A DNA stretch of 64,000 bases, from contig KB296270.1 of NCBI GenBank assembly GCA_000328365.1, positions 138,869 to 202,868 on the forward strand. Direction: 5' to 3'. The number at the start of each line of letters is the position of its first letter. Position 1 is the first letter of the stretch. Origin of the DNA: Capitella teleta. Lineage: Eukaryota > Annelida > Polychaeta > Capitellidae. The position numbers and the translations under genes are program-made. Positions 12,469 through 22,943 of this stretch are shown one piece after another. The notes under the pieces are model-generated. The model was given only the letters and a program-made list of their open reading frames with translations. It did not search any database and was not told the origin of the DNA.

Positions 12469-12768
12469 TCATGTGTGGGAATCTCTGTAGTCTCCGTAAG
12501 AATCGCAAGCATCGTGGTAGCGGAATTGGGCGTGGCTTTTCCCGTCGAGGGAGTTGTTCTCGTGCACGTGGCCTTTTGGTGATCCTGGACCCTGGTACCG
12601 CGTCATCTCGTGCAGCTGAAGAACCCCATTGGGAGAGTCGACGGTGCAAGGTTCTCCTGGGTGGTGAAGGCACTTGGAGCACTGGCGCTTCAGGGCTGGC
12701 TTTTTGGTCGAGCCGTGACAGCGAATTGCGAAGCGTAGCTCCTCCATCATCTCCGACCATAAAGACTG
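12469..12768 (-). CDS. GRIK-like: Gene 2 last exon (cytoplasmic tail)
   Basis: Begins [20 protein letters not shown], matching the MVEELRMSLKC segment after M4, and ends at TGA (12471-12469). The acceptor is a NAGNAG (ttgcagcag), so the exon may start at 12768 or 12765 and the isoforms would differ by one Gln. Confidence 0.88.
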   Translation of the reverse strand, partial: QSLWSEMMEELRFAIRCHGSTKKPALKRQCSKCLHHPGEPCTVDSPNGVLQLHEMTRYQGPGSPKGHVHENNSLDGKSHAQFRYHDACDSYGDYRDSHT

Positions 12769-13740
12769 CTGCAAGCAAGTGTGCTGTTATTTGATACAAT
12801 ATTCGTCATTTATTTGTGATAATCAATATAATTAGAACTACATTGTAGCCTAGAGTTAATTTTGAGTCAAATAGGGTTGACTTAGCCTCGGGTTCTTCAA
12901 GTGCATCTCTTCGCTCAGTCCCAATCGGCCAGCTGTCAGCCATTGCTTGGGACTTACCGAGGCGAATCTCCCCTTGCAACCCGCGCCCGGCAAAGGGGGT
13001 AAAGGAGGCCTGCTCCTGTTGATTTAAGGGCCTCGAGTGACCTTCATAAATGCCACTCGAATCAGCCCTTGTCAATTGCTCTCGTGATGAGGCAGTCGTC
13101 GCATATACATAGAGCGCACCAGAGGTCTCTGAAGCCAACCCAAACCGAGCCCATTGTCAAAAAATATAAGACCTCTAAATGCCCAACAATCTGAAATTAA
13201 TCAGGGAAGCAGGTCTCTATTAAATTTAACAAATATTGGTAAGTGGCATATTATTGTGCCTATGCGAATTATATGTGGCAAGCACTGTTATGTGATTGAA
13301 TGAATTCTATTATGCTGCAACTGATTGCTTATTTTGAACCATAGATGTAAACTAAACTCTGGACAATTCAGTGATCGCTGGAGTCCAGTTCAAGAGAGAA
13401 ATCCATGAAGGGCTTATGGGCTCAACTGTTTTTAAGAATAGCTCAAGTATAATAATCAGCAAAGTATAGCGAAAAAATTATAACGAATGACAACAATCGA
13501 GTTTTTCTTTGAAAATATAAACAGAAGATAAGAAAATGAAAATAAATATGAAAGATAAAGATACATACATATTTTTCTTCGCGGATGGCTATTGTCGACT
13601 TTAAATTGATATAGTTCAAAGAAAAGAAAAAAGGAAAATAAAATGGATGGGGCAACAGAGGAGAGAAGGGTGGTTAGGAGACAGACCATGAGAAATAAAA
13701 AGGTAAACGTATATGATAACATAACAAATCTAGTGCAGTG

Positions 13741-13774
<34 letters not shown>

Positions 13775-16700
13775 TGATAAAATATATAAAGATTATATGA
13801 TTTAAGTTTTGTGTCAGCTTATGCTTTGAACAGGATAAAGATGGGCTATTTTGAGAATATATTCGGGAGAAAGTTCTTAACTTGAGGGCCATGAGAAATA
13901 ATGCTTTGGGTACAGTTGAGTGTGGTGAAAAGAGGTAGCCACTATATGATTATAATCAGGGAATTTTATGGATTCAGTGGTTCCATTGCAATGCGTTGCA
14001 TTGGATGCTGTTGCTATTTGAAAACATTTTCAGCCTCAAGGATTGAGTGCATTAAGAAAAACCAGAAGGAATCAAAGAAACCAAGCATGTACAAAAAGGA
14101 AACTCTAAACCCAAATGACCCACTGGATTGACAAAGCAGACCCAAGTTTCGTGCTAGCTATGCTCTATTCCTTCACCTTCTTCGACCCATCATTGGAGCT
14201 CTGGGGTCTGATTTACCGTGAAGATTCGCAGAAAGTATATTGCGAGGAAGCCGAGGCAGCACGCAATGCATCGACCGTAATTCGGCCAATTTCTACAGCG
14301 GCGTTTTTCTTGATCAGATAATGAAGCTCTTACAGCAGAACCCAGCAAGTGGTGTCACTTATTACAGCCGCATTCAGCTTCCCTTCCCAATGATAAAGCA
14401 GCCCACGATTATAATCATTATAGGCCCTGTCCTAATTGGACTTGGTTATCTTACATTGGAGCCACGCACCCGATCTACTGCGGCGTTTTTCCGAGAGTTC
14501 CACACGAACTCTATAATGGAGCATATGACTGCGAGAGCCAGGCCAACAAAGAGCACGACAAAGATGCCCCCGACGTTGGCCACCCCGAGGGAGTTAGCCT
14601 TGCCGTCCTGCTTTTTCTCGTCGTTATTGCAGGTTCCAGTGTTCTTCCACCATTTGTTGTACAACATCTGAATGCGGCCATTCTCTTGCAATTCCAGAAT
14701 GGCCATAGATATTGGATCACGGTACGGAGAATCTGTCGCGGGTAAAATGTATTCTAGGCGTGATGTGATTTGTTTTACATACTGATTTGGGTGCCGATGC
14801 CGTATCCTTTCGAGTCTAGTAGACCCCCGACTTGCATCAGCTCACAGTTCCGCTGAATTGTGTAATCGATCATAGTGGACTCCATAAGGTAGGCGTAGTT
14901 GCCCTTTAGAACGCGATTGATGCCTTCTTCGGACGTCGTCACAAAAACTTCATCCTCGTGGCTCTCCATGAACGCCCACATGCGCTGATAGGTTGGGATC
15001 TTGGACGTCTTATAAGAAGAATAAAGAAAGAAATGGATGGGTCAATGTTGAGATGAAATAAACACACCTTGAAAAAGATCTTCGTAGAGCCCGCGTTCAT
15101 GGTTCCATAGGAAATCTTGGTCTGTTTTGAGAGGTCCTCAGCGCTTTCGATCGGCGACACCATCCGCTCGACGGTGAGGAAAGCAGCGAGATTAGCCGTG
15201 TATGAGGAGATAATTATGAGCGTGAAAAACCACCAGATGCCTCCGACGATTCTCGTAGACACCGCACGCGGATTGATATCTGAGCCCTGTTGCATCAACG
15301 TTCCAACTGCAAACCAGAAGCTGTTTGAAAGCGTGAACATGTTCTCCATGACGTCGTTATCGGTGTTGCAGGGGTGTGGGTTGTACCACTCGTAAGGGCT
15401 GAACCGCGCTAAGACAAACATCATGAGCGACACGACAAAGTAAGCCGCGATGACATAAAGCCAGATCTCGATTGCCAGTGGGTTGAGGAAGGAGAACAAC
15501 CCGGGGCTTTCGCGTCGTGGTCGTTTGAACAAGATGCTTATCCCGAGATTCATGAAAGGTTTCGTGAAGTCGATAACTTGCTCTCGAAGGTAGTTAATGG
15601 TCAACGGAGCGACGGCAAGATCGGCTCTCTGTAAACATCAGAGAACATTGGAGCATGGCATGGCGCATTTGTCTGAAAGGGGTCATGGGTGTAAATCACA
15701 GGACATTCACCTTGGTGATGATCTCCTGTACCATTCCAGTCCACACTTTATTGTTGTCAGGGGCGCCATACCTTCCATCTGCCACAATGATGATCTCGTA
15801 TTGGAACCCAACGATTTGCGCAATTTCCTCGAGCAAATCCACACAGAACCCCTGGTATTTCTCGTTTCCTATCAGTGGCTGCTCAGATTTTTTCAACTCC
15901 ATGTACGGTCGTTCCTATGGGGTACATAAAGGTCAAGCTTTATGGAATAATTGCCAGGGGCTGAAGTCAGGTATCGTAACTTATGATTAAGGCCGATGAG
16001 GACCAAATGCTACGGGCGAATATGGATGAGGCGGCAATCGAGCTACAAGATAAAACTTCATCAAGCAGTAATGACGCGAAATGAAATATTGCTCGCGTTT
16101 ACTACGTTGGATAATCATAATAAAACACCGACTGACAGGCATATTTCAGCTCCGCCTAGTCACCCCATGACATGTACATGCACCTACGCAGCGTCGGAGG
16201 ACTGCCACAGGTCGTCGTCAGGCATAAACCGAGCAACCTGGCCGTCGGTGACGGCAGGACAATGCTCTTGATGAGGGCGGAGAGATCTTAGCGGCTCAAC
16301 GCGTCGTAATAAAGAGAGTGCAATGCGGAGGCCACGGAATCCGCTCTTGCCAAACGGGCCACGTGACCGGAATGACAAGCTGCTATGGCAACCAAGCGCC
16401 CGCAGTTGTCATGGTTACAGAGGTAATTGAATTCGTCTAATGTTCCGGGTTTGTTGAGGAGGATCGGGCGTGTAATCCGCCCGAATGGACTCAGACAGAT
16501 TTTGAGCCACTTTTTCTCCCAGCAAGTCATTGAGCGGAGAATTGGTCCCGCGCGAGGATCGGCGCATGCGTGGAGCCAGGACCTCAGTTGCCTCCTGTGG
16601 ATGGTTTATAGGAACAGGCATAAGCAGAGCGATTAAATGTTAATCGCTCGCTGTCGGGCTTGCTGTGCCATATTGGCATGCGGCTCTGGCTGACCAAGGG

Positions 16701-19700
16701 GTTATTGGTTGACGGGATGAAGGATACGAGAGCAGGGTGTGAGCGAAATGCCAAACCATCCTTCATTCACATCAATTAACTTTCCAATTTTGTAGACCCA
16801 AGGATCAAGGAGAGTTGGGCCTCTGGGCGGACAACTTCGCTCGCCTCTCCACCTCTGGATCTCAAGCAGTCTGCATGGATCAAAATGATCGGTTTCCTCT
16901 TTTGCCCTCGATGCCACCGGGGAGTTCATTGCCTATACATGGGATTCCTGATTTGATCCAAAAGATCAAATATGCATGAAATGGACATTAGGCATCAGTA
17001 AAATACATCCACAGTGTTTACGCGAGTTATGCATGGGGTACACTGTTCGGAGAATACAAATCTATCATTCCTAATACTCACGTATATCGTGGTAACGACC
17101 AAAGTGCGGTTTCCGAACTGGCCTCCAACGCGCACCATTTCTTCGGCTTTACTGAAGTTGGCCCCAGCCCATGTATTCCAAGTGCCGACCTTGTCAATAT
17201 CATTCAGGTGAGCCGGGAGTGCTGATGACCCACTCACCTTTTTAGTGCCCTCCTCTTTCAGCTGCAGAATGTCCACTTCGAAATCAAGTCTTCTGCCACG
17301 ATCAAAGGTAATTTTCCCTGTCAAGCCTTCCATCTCCACCTTATTTCATCACACATTTTTAAAATTTAACATGAGGTCAAGAAGGTATAGTTGTTAGAAG
17401 CAGCGAGTGGTTATACTCACATGGGTTACAGACATGCAATGAGGTAAGTATGCGTTGTGTTACCTGTGCTAATCAAGGGAGAGAGGAAGCTACGACTTAC
17501 ATCCACTTAAATTTCGCCAAAATCCGCCTCGTTAGTATTATTACAGAATCAACCGCATGCTGCATCCCAGTCATAGAAGAGAAGCTAGCATGCAAGCCAA
17601 TGTCACCATTTCATGCTTAAAATGGGCTAATAGTGGAGATCACACGCGAAAACGGCGCCATTCCTTCAGTCAGAGGAATTGGCACCAGAAACAAAGAAGT
17701 TCAATAGAGCGAATGGTCTGTCAGGAATTTTGATGTGAAATCACCCGATTCAGTGCAATTTCCATCAAAGTCATCAGGATAAAACAGAAAGGAATGAAAG
17801 AAAATCAATTAAGTTAACCTGGTTGATATATATAGATATATATATATATATGTATGCTGTAGACATAAACATTGATCTACAGAGTTTACACACATTTGTA
17901 ATTGTCACCTAACAGAGTGTGTGCTAACTTTACATAATCCGGTGCAGGTAGGTGATGCAAGGGAAAACAACAGGTGTGCAATCTGAATATGGGGAGGAGG
18001 TATAAGCCATCGATATACACGGCTTCCTATGCTATCTATGATAATGCTATACGGTGTAACTCATTACACAATGGTGCATCAGAAAGCATAAAAACGTGAA
18101 ATTAGGATAAGTGAGAGAAATAACACATGCAATGAAAATAAAGGACGAATCACAAGAGTGCAGCGGGTGTTTGAGACAGTAAGGCAATCTCCAATATTAG
18201 CCCATGGTAGAATAGGCAGCCAAGCACTGCGTTTCGAGAGAGAATACTAACCAAATTTAAGTAGTTATAAAGACTGCTTCCAAACGCCCAAGCCTGATCA
18301 CCATCACAACTAAGATTGACGAGCCGCAGGCGAGTACTTTTGTCAACCTGCTGCAGGCCGTGTGCGAGGACGTATACTGCATCATACATCAAAGCAGCTT
18401 CCGTCTGTGGGTGAAAATACAGTTTCCAGTGACACTCAAACATACCGCCAGCGTTATTTTTTTGCCTCCATTTACTTGAAAGCATGCCCATTGCAAATTT
18501 ACTTGGCTTGTAATTTTACCCATAACAGCTTTCTCAGCGTTTGTTGCTTAAAAAACTAGAAACAGTCAAGTCAATATCCCATATTTTTACCGATCTCAAA
18601 TCAAGTCTTGTTTCCTCTGAAATATAAATCCTCCCCTTTTTTACCTAATGCTCTCACGGCTTCTTACCTTGATAATTGGGGGTTTCGTGGAATTGAGGAG
18701 TTTCGCTCCCTGCGAAAAGCGTTGGTACATCTCCATTTGCTTGAGGACATCTTTCACTCTTGGGTGATCGCGATTGATGAGGCGGAACCCAGTGATGTTG
18801 GCGTAGCTGTGAGCGAAGTCATCGAGATCCAGCGTCTCCAAATCCTGGTGAATGGGTCAGTGATTGATAAGCATTCATGTTATTCGCTTCGCAGCCAGGT
18901 TCCTAATGAGCCAGACTGGGTGATGTATTTGCCAACACCGAGAGGGGATTGCAAGAGCATGTCGCCCGTAATTGAACAAGCAGATTACGTTGCATGAGAG
19001 GGAGTGAGCAATGAATGATGTTCATAGGCTTTGAGTTCGACTCACAAGATTGGTCACAATGTAATGATGAGATGGGTCCAGCATTTGTACTTGCAGAGCC
19101 TGTGGAGTGCAGAACAAAGAGAGTAAGGAAGAGATCGCTTGACCCGAATTAAAGGTCTGGGTTACAGAAACACAGGGAGGAATTAAAGGTCTGATTCATT
19201 GGGTAATTGTAGACAGTGGCTACTGACTGCTTTGAGGAGAGCATAGGTCAGGTCGATATTCAAATGGGCAAGGACTTTGTGGAATCCTCGTTTGCTGATC
19301 TCCTTCAGAGTCTCGCGCAGGCTGTGTGGATGTGCCTGGCGCACAGTAATCTCAACATCAGAATTTAATGGTGCTCGCAGAATATCCTGAAGGAGCAAGA
19401 GATCTGTAAATGCATAAAAGATAAGGTGCATTCGACACTCAAACGGATTCTCTTTCTGACCATTTTGGTCTCCGTATAAGATGCAGAATTTCTTCCACTC
19501 GAAGTGTTCAATGAGCGCCATCAGTGCTTTGCTCATGAACGAAGCTTCGGGGTAAACATTCACCGAGAACATTTGACGCTCAGCAGAGTTGCCCAACATT
19601 AGTCCCATGGGAATTGTGTGGGCACCTGCAGTTCGGACTTCCAATCGAGACTCCAGGTGAGGTACTTCAAGAGTATTACACATGGAATTGATGTGACTGG

Positions 19701-22700
19701 CCAGCATTGACGTTTTTGGACCAAATACGGCAGCGACTCCCAGCCCAGCTTGGTTGCAGGCTGAAAATAAATGACATTGCATTAGAGCCGAGCGGAAACA
19801 AGGGAAAACTACAGGCAGACCGAACACCTGTCTGCCACAGGGAATATTGCCGCACACGCCGTACGATGGCTGGCCTTTGGGGTGGCTAATGCCATGATTG
19901 AGGGGCCGAGGCCGATATGCCGGGAGATATTTATTAGGCGCAATGAATGGGTGCCCAGGGACGGAGTCCTCTCCTCATCCGTTGCTGTCACTCGACTCTG
20001 TCGTTTATGGTCTCGTTAGCTCCAACACAGGGCTTATGAGCTACTCGCTTGATGAAGACAATGCCAAAATAACAGTCGCCCTCCACGTGCAGAGAAACAA
20101 AGTGTAGTATCTGGGCCGCGCAAGCAATTATTTCCTCGCTTATCCCCTCCGCTCTCCAAATCGTGACTGGGAGCTTTCAGGAAGGGTGAGATCCAACCCT
20201 AAACGCAAACAGAAAGAGGATCTGGAAGAACAAGCAAAGCACTGCCAATTTAAGAGTGTCAACTATATCAACCCTCGCTCCAAGCCATGTCGTGTAGCGC
20301 TTTGTGCAGACGATGCCACAGATAACCTTTGCTTTGAAGGGGAAATTGAAACATGATCTCTCGCACGGTCCCTAATGATGCAGGGAATGTTGTCATGGGC
20401 AGAGAGGGGGGCGCGTGGCGATAAAGAAAGAAGTGGGAGACCGGAAGGGAGAGGGTGAAGGAGAGATGGATGTTCCCATTGGGATCTCGTGCAATCTACA
20501 GCTGCATATTTGTACTTTAATCGACGGCTCTTTGAGGTCACGTTCCTGGCGTGTCTACTCCACCTCCTCGAGTTTTCCTGTGGTTCGTGTATTCAAAGAG
20601 GCCATGATTTGATTTACCGTTCGTGACGTTTTACTGTCTGCAGCTTTTAAATGCAGTGCTTAACGCCCTCTTCAAACCACTTATTGCTACCACCCACCAC
20701 TTGGGTACGCTCTCGAAGAGAATACACCTTCATGCAGTAAAGGGATAATGGAATACCCACGTGCATCCTTTTTCCTACTCTGTATACTCGGAACACACCC
20801 ATTAAAATTTAAGCATCATTACCCATGCTGTAATCTAATGCCATTCAAGCCTTCATTCCTGCCCCGATCTTCAGACAGGACATATACATGTATGACATTT
20901 TGACATTTTGGCATTTTGACATGTGATATCTTTTATCCTGTGATTGCATTCAAAGAAAATGCAAGAGTGATTTTTCGTTCCTTGTCAATTTCACCATTTT
21001 TTGTTCTATTCAATAGTGCTGTCAGACCAGGATATGCCTTGGTATTGTGCTCTTCTGCGCTCGAAAAGTCCTCGACATTCACTCCTCTTGTATACTTCAC
21101 GAGTAAGACACGGAGATAAAAGGCTGTTGACTTGGCCCAGCAAGTGCTTCAGCAGAACAAGTCATTCCCTAGTGGAGAGACCGTTCTTCATACAAAGATT
21201 GTGCCACCATTCCTGTGCCTGCATTATTCCACATGCAGCTCAACAGTCGACATGCCGCCTTCAATCCCAGTGAAAAACCATCACAACGGGCTAAGGATTG
21301 TTGACGAAATTCATTGTGACTTCCCAATGCTCCTCGTAATGTGGCTGCCTGTTTTATCTTCTGAGCTTTTTCCTTCCCTCTCCATTTTTGCTGCTATTCT
21401 AATCACGAGACAGGCGCAAAATCAGATGCCGGTGGTTGGAGCATCGATTGGTCAGCGTTCGACCATCAGGCGAAGGGCTGACCATTAGGCTTGTCGCAAT
21501 GCATCCAGGCAAGAGGCAACCAGGCTTCCGCGCGATCACTTTGCGACTGAAATTGAAGCAATTTGCTGGGAGAGAGAAGGAGAGGGAGGTGCAGATTGCT
21601 AACGGCCTGCTTTACGACCTGTCCAATTGCGCTGACCATGTTTGGACCAAATCTGGCGTGAGGAGTCGTCCATTAAATGATCTCTACCAGTGAAACTGAC
21701 CAATCAAGAGCTAGCAAACTGACAGAGCGCCTGTCCTCGATGGCATGTCCATTTCTCGAATCCATAAAAGAAGCGCTGAGAGACTCCGCAATTTGACCAT
21801 GTGTTCAAGTTAATAGCCTGCCAGCGGCGAATATTGGCTCACATGAGCGATGAAAACAACACCCCTGGACCAATCAGAGGACGCGTTGTAACTCCACACA
21901 ATCGCGACAATTGCCTTCATCAAAATATGTAAGGCTAGTAGGCTTTTTGCATGGCGTGACCTTAGACACAGTATTCCGAGGAATACAATTGAAGGAATAC
22001 GATGAAGCAAGTTTTGAGTCGTGTAAAGCCAGGCGGAGACAGTGAAGAATCGTGCGGGGCGCGTGGAAGTGAGCCATCAAGTCAATAAGCAAGTCATCCA
22101 TCAGACGCATACCCTGTCCTGCGCTCTGCTGCATCCTACTGACCTTGCATCGACCATTTCGGGTCTTGTTCTGCGGTGTAAATGAGCCGCACTTGAACAT
22201 CGGTGAGCGATGCCTACCGCAGCAGAGGTGGCCATCGGTGACATCTATCATGGCCAATTGTCTCCAGCGAGTAATCAGCTGAGCCTCTAATCCAGCTACG
22301 ACAATCGCGACAGAGGCAATGCAGGCCTTCTTTATGGGCTACAGCAACAGTTGCATCAGACGACAAAGCACGGGCTTTCTGTCTTGTGGGCGGAGGCTTG
22401 CCTTCTCACGCCTGAATTCACAGAGACATCGCCGAGTGGCCATTAATGCGCTCTAGCAGTGGCGTTTTATGCTCGGAGAAGTTGTAAGGATGAACTATTA
22501 TGGCTTGGCTGCTTCGGCAGATCTGTACGCTAGATTAACGCCGTAGATCATGTTATGCGCTTACATCGGGGCCCATAACAAGCGAATCGCATTGTTCCAC
22601 TGACAAGCAATAGCGTCGTTTGCTGGCGGCAATCTTGCTTTTGAAGCACCACCGACAATTATATGCAGCATGGGAACGTCTCCCGAGAACCTCATTGCTC

Positions 22701-22943
22701 ATTACATTGCGGCCATAACACGCGTTGTAGTTTTATCCTCATTATGTGTCGCTGAAATACTGGTACAGACAATGTGAGATTTACCTTTCCTAGCAGCAAG
22801 AAAGCTGTTGATTGATGGCAAGTGCTGTATGTCGTATGAAAGCCTCGTCCTACTCAGCACTGTCTTGTCCTCGTTTACCCTGTAAATGGCGTAGAGGAAA
22901 GCTGCTTCAGTGGATGTGTCCTCACTGTCATCAAACAGACCAC
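12469..22943 (-). CDS. GRIK-like: Kainate-type ionotropic glutamate receptor, gene 2 (signal-peptide exon not found)
   Basis: Minus-strand paralog of gene 1. Thirteen exons join in frame: 22785-22943, 19461-19760, 19228-19403, 19046-19099, 18668-18844, 18252-18404, 17238-17339, 17082-17189, 15711-15914, 15068-15628, 14783-15008, 14470-14732, 12469-12768. They give about 926 residues. Order: amino-terminal domain (about 1-395), S1 (TTIYERPYM to REQVIDF), M1, pore [11 protein letters not shown]3 [16 protein letters not shown]2 with AGST and YLMEST, M4, and a roughly 100-residue tail with a Cys cluster ([12 protein letters not shown]) ending RDSHT. Agonist-contact Pro-Leu-Thr and Arg, Ser-Thr and Glu are all present. 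It differs from gene 1 in one fused pore exon, several very short introns and a longer tail. The first exon (signal peptide, about 25-35 residues) is not identified upstream. Confidence 0.93.
12769..14469 (-). other. Gene 2 last intron, 1.7 kb
   Basis: Contains an A-rich low-complexity stretch around 13440-13800 with a pure run of 28 A at 13741-13768. No other recognisable feature. Confidence 0.7.
13741..13768 (+). repeat. Poly(A) homopolymer, 28 nt
   Basis: Uninterrupted A tract inside the last intron of gene 2. No adjacent SINE or processed-gene body is visible, so it reads as a simple repeat. Confidence 0.9.
14470..14732 (-). CDS. GRIK-like: Gene 2 exon (end of S2 and M4)
   Basis: 263 nt. 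Encodes [31 protein letters not shown] and M4 ([20 protein letters not shown]) to RKNAAVDR. Acceptor cgacag, donor gtgcgt. The intron upstream is only 50 nt. Confidence 0.94.
14783..15008 (-). CDS. GRIK-like: Gene 2 exon (S2)
   Basis: 226 nt, as in gene 1. Encodes [26 protein letters not shown] (agonist Glu) and [10 protein letters not shown]. Ile replaces the Met found at this place in gene 1 and GluK2. Donor gtatgt, acceptor tataag. Confidence 0.94.
15068..15628 (-). CDS. GRIK-like: Gene 2 fused exon (S1 end, M1, pore, M3, S2 start)
   Basis: 561 nt, exactly the sum of gene 1 exons h and i. Encodes [21 protein letters not shown]1 ([20 protein letters not shown]), pore [21 protein letters not shown]3 [15 protein letters not shown] and AGSTKIFFK. 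The pore codon is Gln. Acceptor tttacag, donor gtgtgt. Confidence 0.95.
15711..15914 (-). CDS. GRIK-like: Gene 2 exon (ligand-binding lobe S1)
   Basis: 204 nt. Encodes [37 protein letters not shown] and [12 protein letters not shown]. Acceptor ccatag, donor gtgaat. Confidence 0.94.
15915..17081 (-). other. Gene 2 intron, 1.2 kb
   Basis: No coding exon, RNA gene or mobile element recognised. Open frames at 16184-16929 carry no known motif. Confidence 0.65.
17082..17189 (-). CDS. GRIK-like: Gene 2 exon (link to ligand-binding domain)
   Basis: 108 nt. Encodes [18 protein letters not shown] and ends [10 protein letters not shown]. Donor gtgagt, acceptor gacaag with no clear pyrimidine tract. 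Confidence 0.9.
17190..17237 (-). other. 48-nt in-frame, stop-free intron (or retained segment)
   Basis: It begins gtgagt and ends ag, is 16 codons long and has no stop, so translation can run through it ([16 protein letters not shown]). The gene 1 and vertebrate alignments have no matching residues, which favours an intron. Confidence 0.6.
17238..17339 (-). CDS. GRIK-like: Gene 2 exon (amino-terminal domain)
   Basis: 102 nt. Encodes [20 protein letters not shown] and ends QLKEEGTKK, close to the GRIK EGLTGRITF...SLKEEGLEKIG segment. Confidence 0.92.
17340..18251 (-). other. Gene 2 intron, 0.9 kb
   Basis: Holds a short AT dinucleotide run near 17828-17852. Nothing else recognised. Confidence 0.65.
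18252..18404 (-). CDS. GRIK-like: Gene 2 exon (amino-terminal domain)
   Basis: 153 nt. Begins [20 protein letters not shown], nearly identical to the vertebrate [10 protein letters not shown] motif, and ends LYNYLNL. Acceptor ccacag, donor gttagt. Confidence 0.94.
18668..18844 (-). CDS. GRIK-like: Gene 2 exon (amino-terminal domain)
   Basis: 177 nt. Encodes [20 protein letters not shown] and on to KPPIIK. The matching gene 1 exon is 168 nt. Acceptor caccag, donor gtaaga. Confidence 0.92.
19046..19099 (-). CDS. GRIK-like: Gene 2 exon (54 nt)
   Basis: Encodes [18 protein letters not shown], same length and phase as gene 1 exon b. Acceptor ccacag, donor gtgagt. Confidence 0.9.
19228..19403 (-). 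CDS. GRIK-like: Gene 2 exon (amino-terminal domain)
   Basis: 176 nt. Encodes [20 protein letters not shown] and on to TYALLKA, the LIRLQELIKAP segment. Acceptor tttacag, donor gtcagt. Confidence 0.88.
19404..19460 (-). other. 57-nt in-frame, stop-free intron (or retained segment)
   Basis: Donor gtcaga is weak and acceptor tttacag is good. Length is 19 codons with no stop, so it could be retained. Removal restores the GRIK alignment ([14 protein letters not shown]). Confidence 0.6.
19461..19760 (-). CDS. GRIK-like: Gene 2 exon (amino-terminal domain)
   Basis: 300 nt. Encodes [35 protein letters not shown] and [14 protein letters not shown], matching LGVAAIFGPS and CNALEVPHI in GRIK. Acceptor tttcag. 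Confidence 0.93.
19761..22784 (-). other. Gene 2 intron, 3.0 kb
   Basis: Composition is more balanced than the gene 1 introns. A short motif is repeated near 20890-20920 (gacattttg). No exon, RNA gene or mobile element recognised. Confidence 0.65.
22785..22943 (-). CDS. GRIK-like: Gene 2 first recognised exon (mature N-terminus)
   Basis: 159 nt, entering in phase 1. Encodes [20 protein letters not shown] and [20 protein letters not shown], the IGGIFE...LTYDIQ region that follows the signal peptide in GRIK. Acceptor tttccag, donor gtaaat. A separate upstream exon must supply the start codon and signal sequence. Confidence 0.92.

Noticed and set aside
10160-12500. Similar last residues of the two receptors (KDIYT and RDSHT) as a shared sorting signal
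   Set aside because: Only two or three residues agree, too few to separate from chance.
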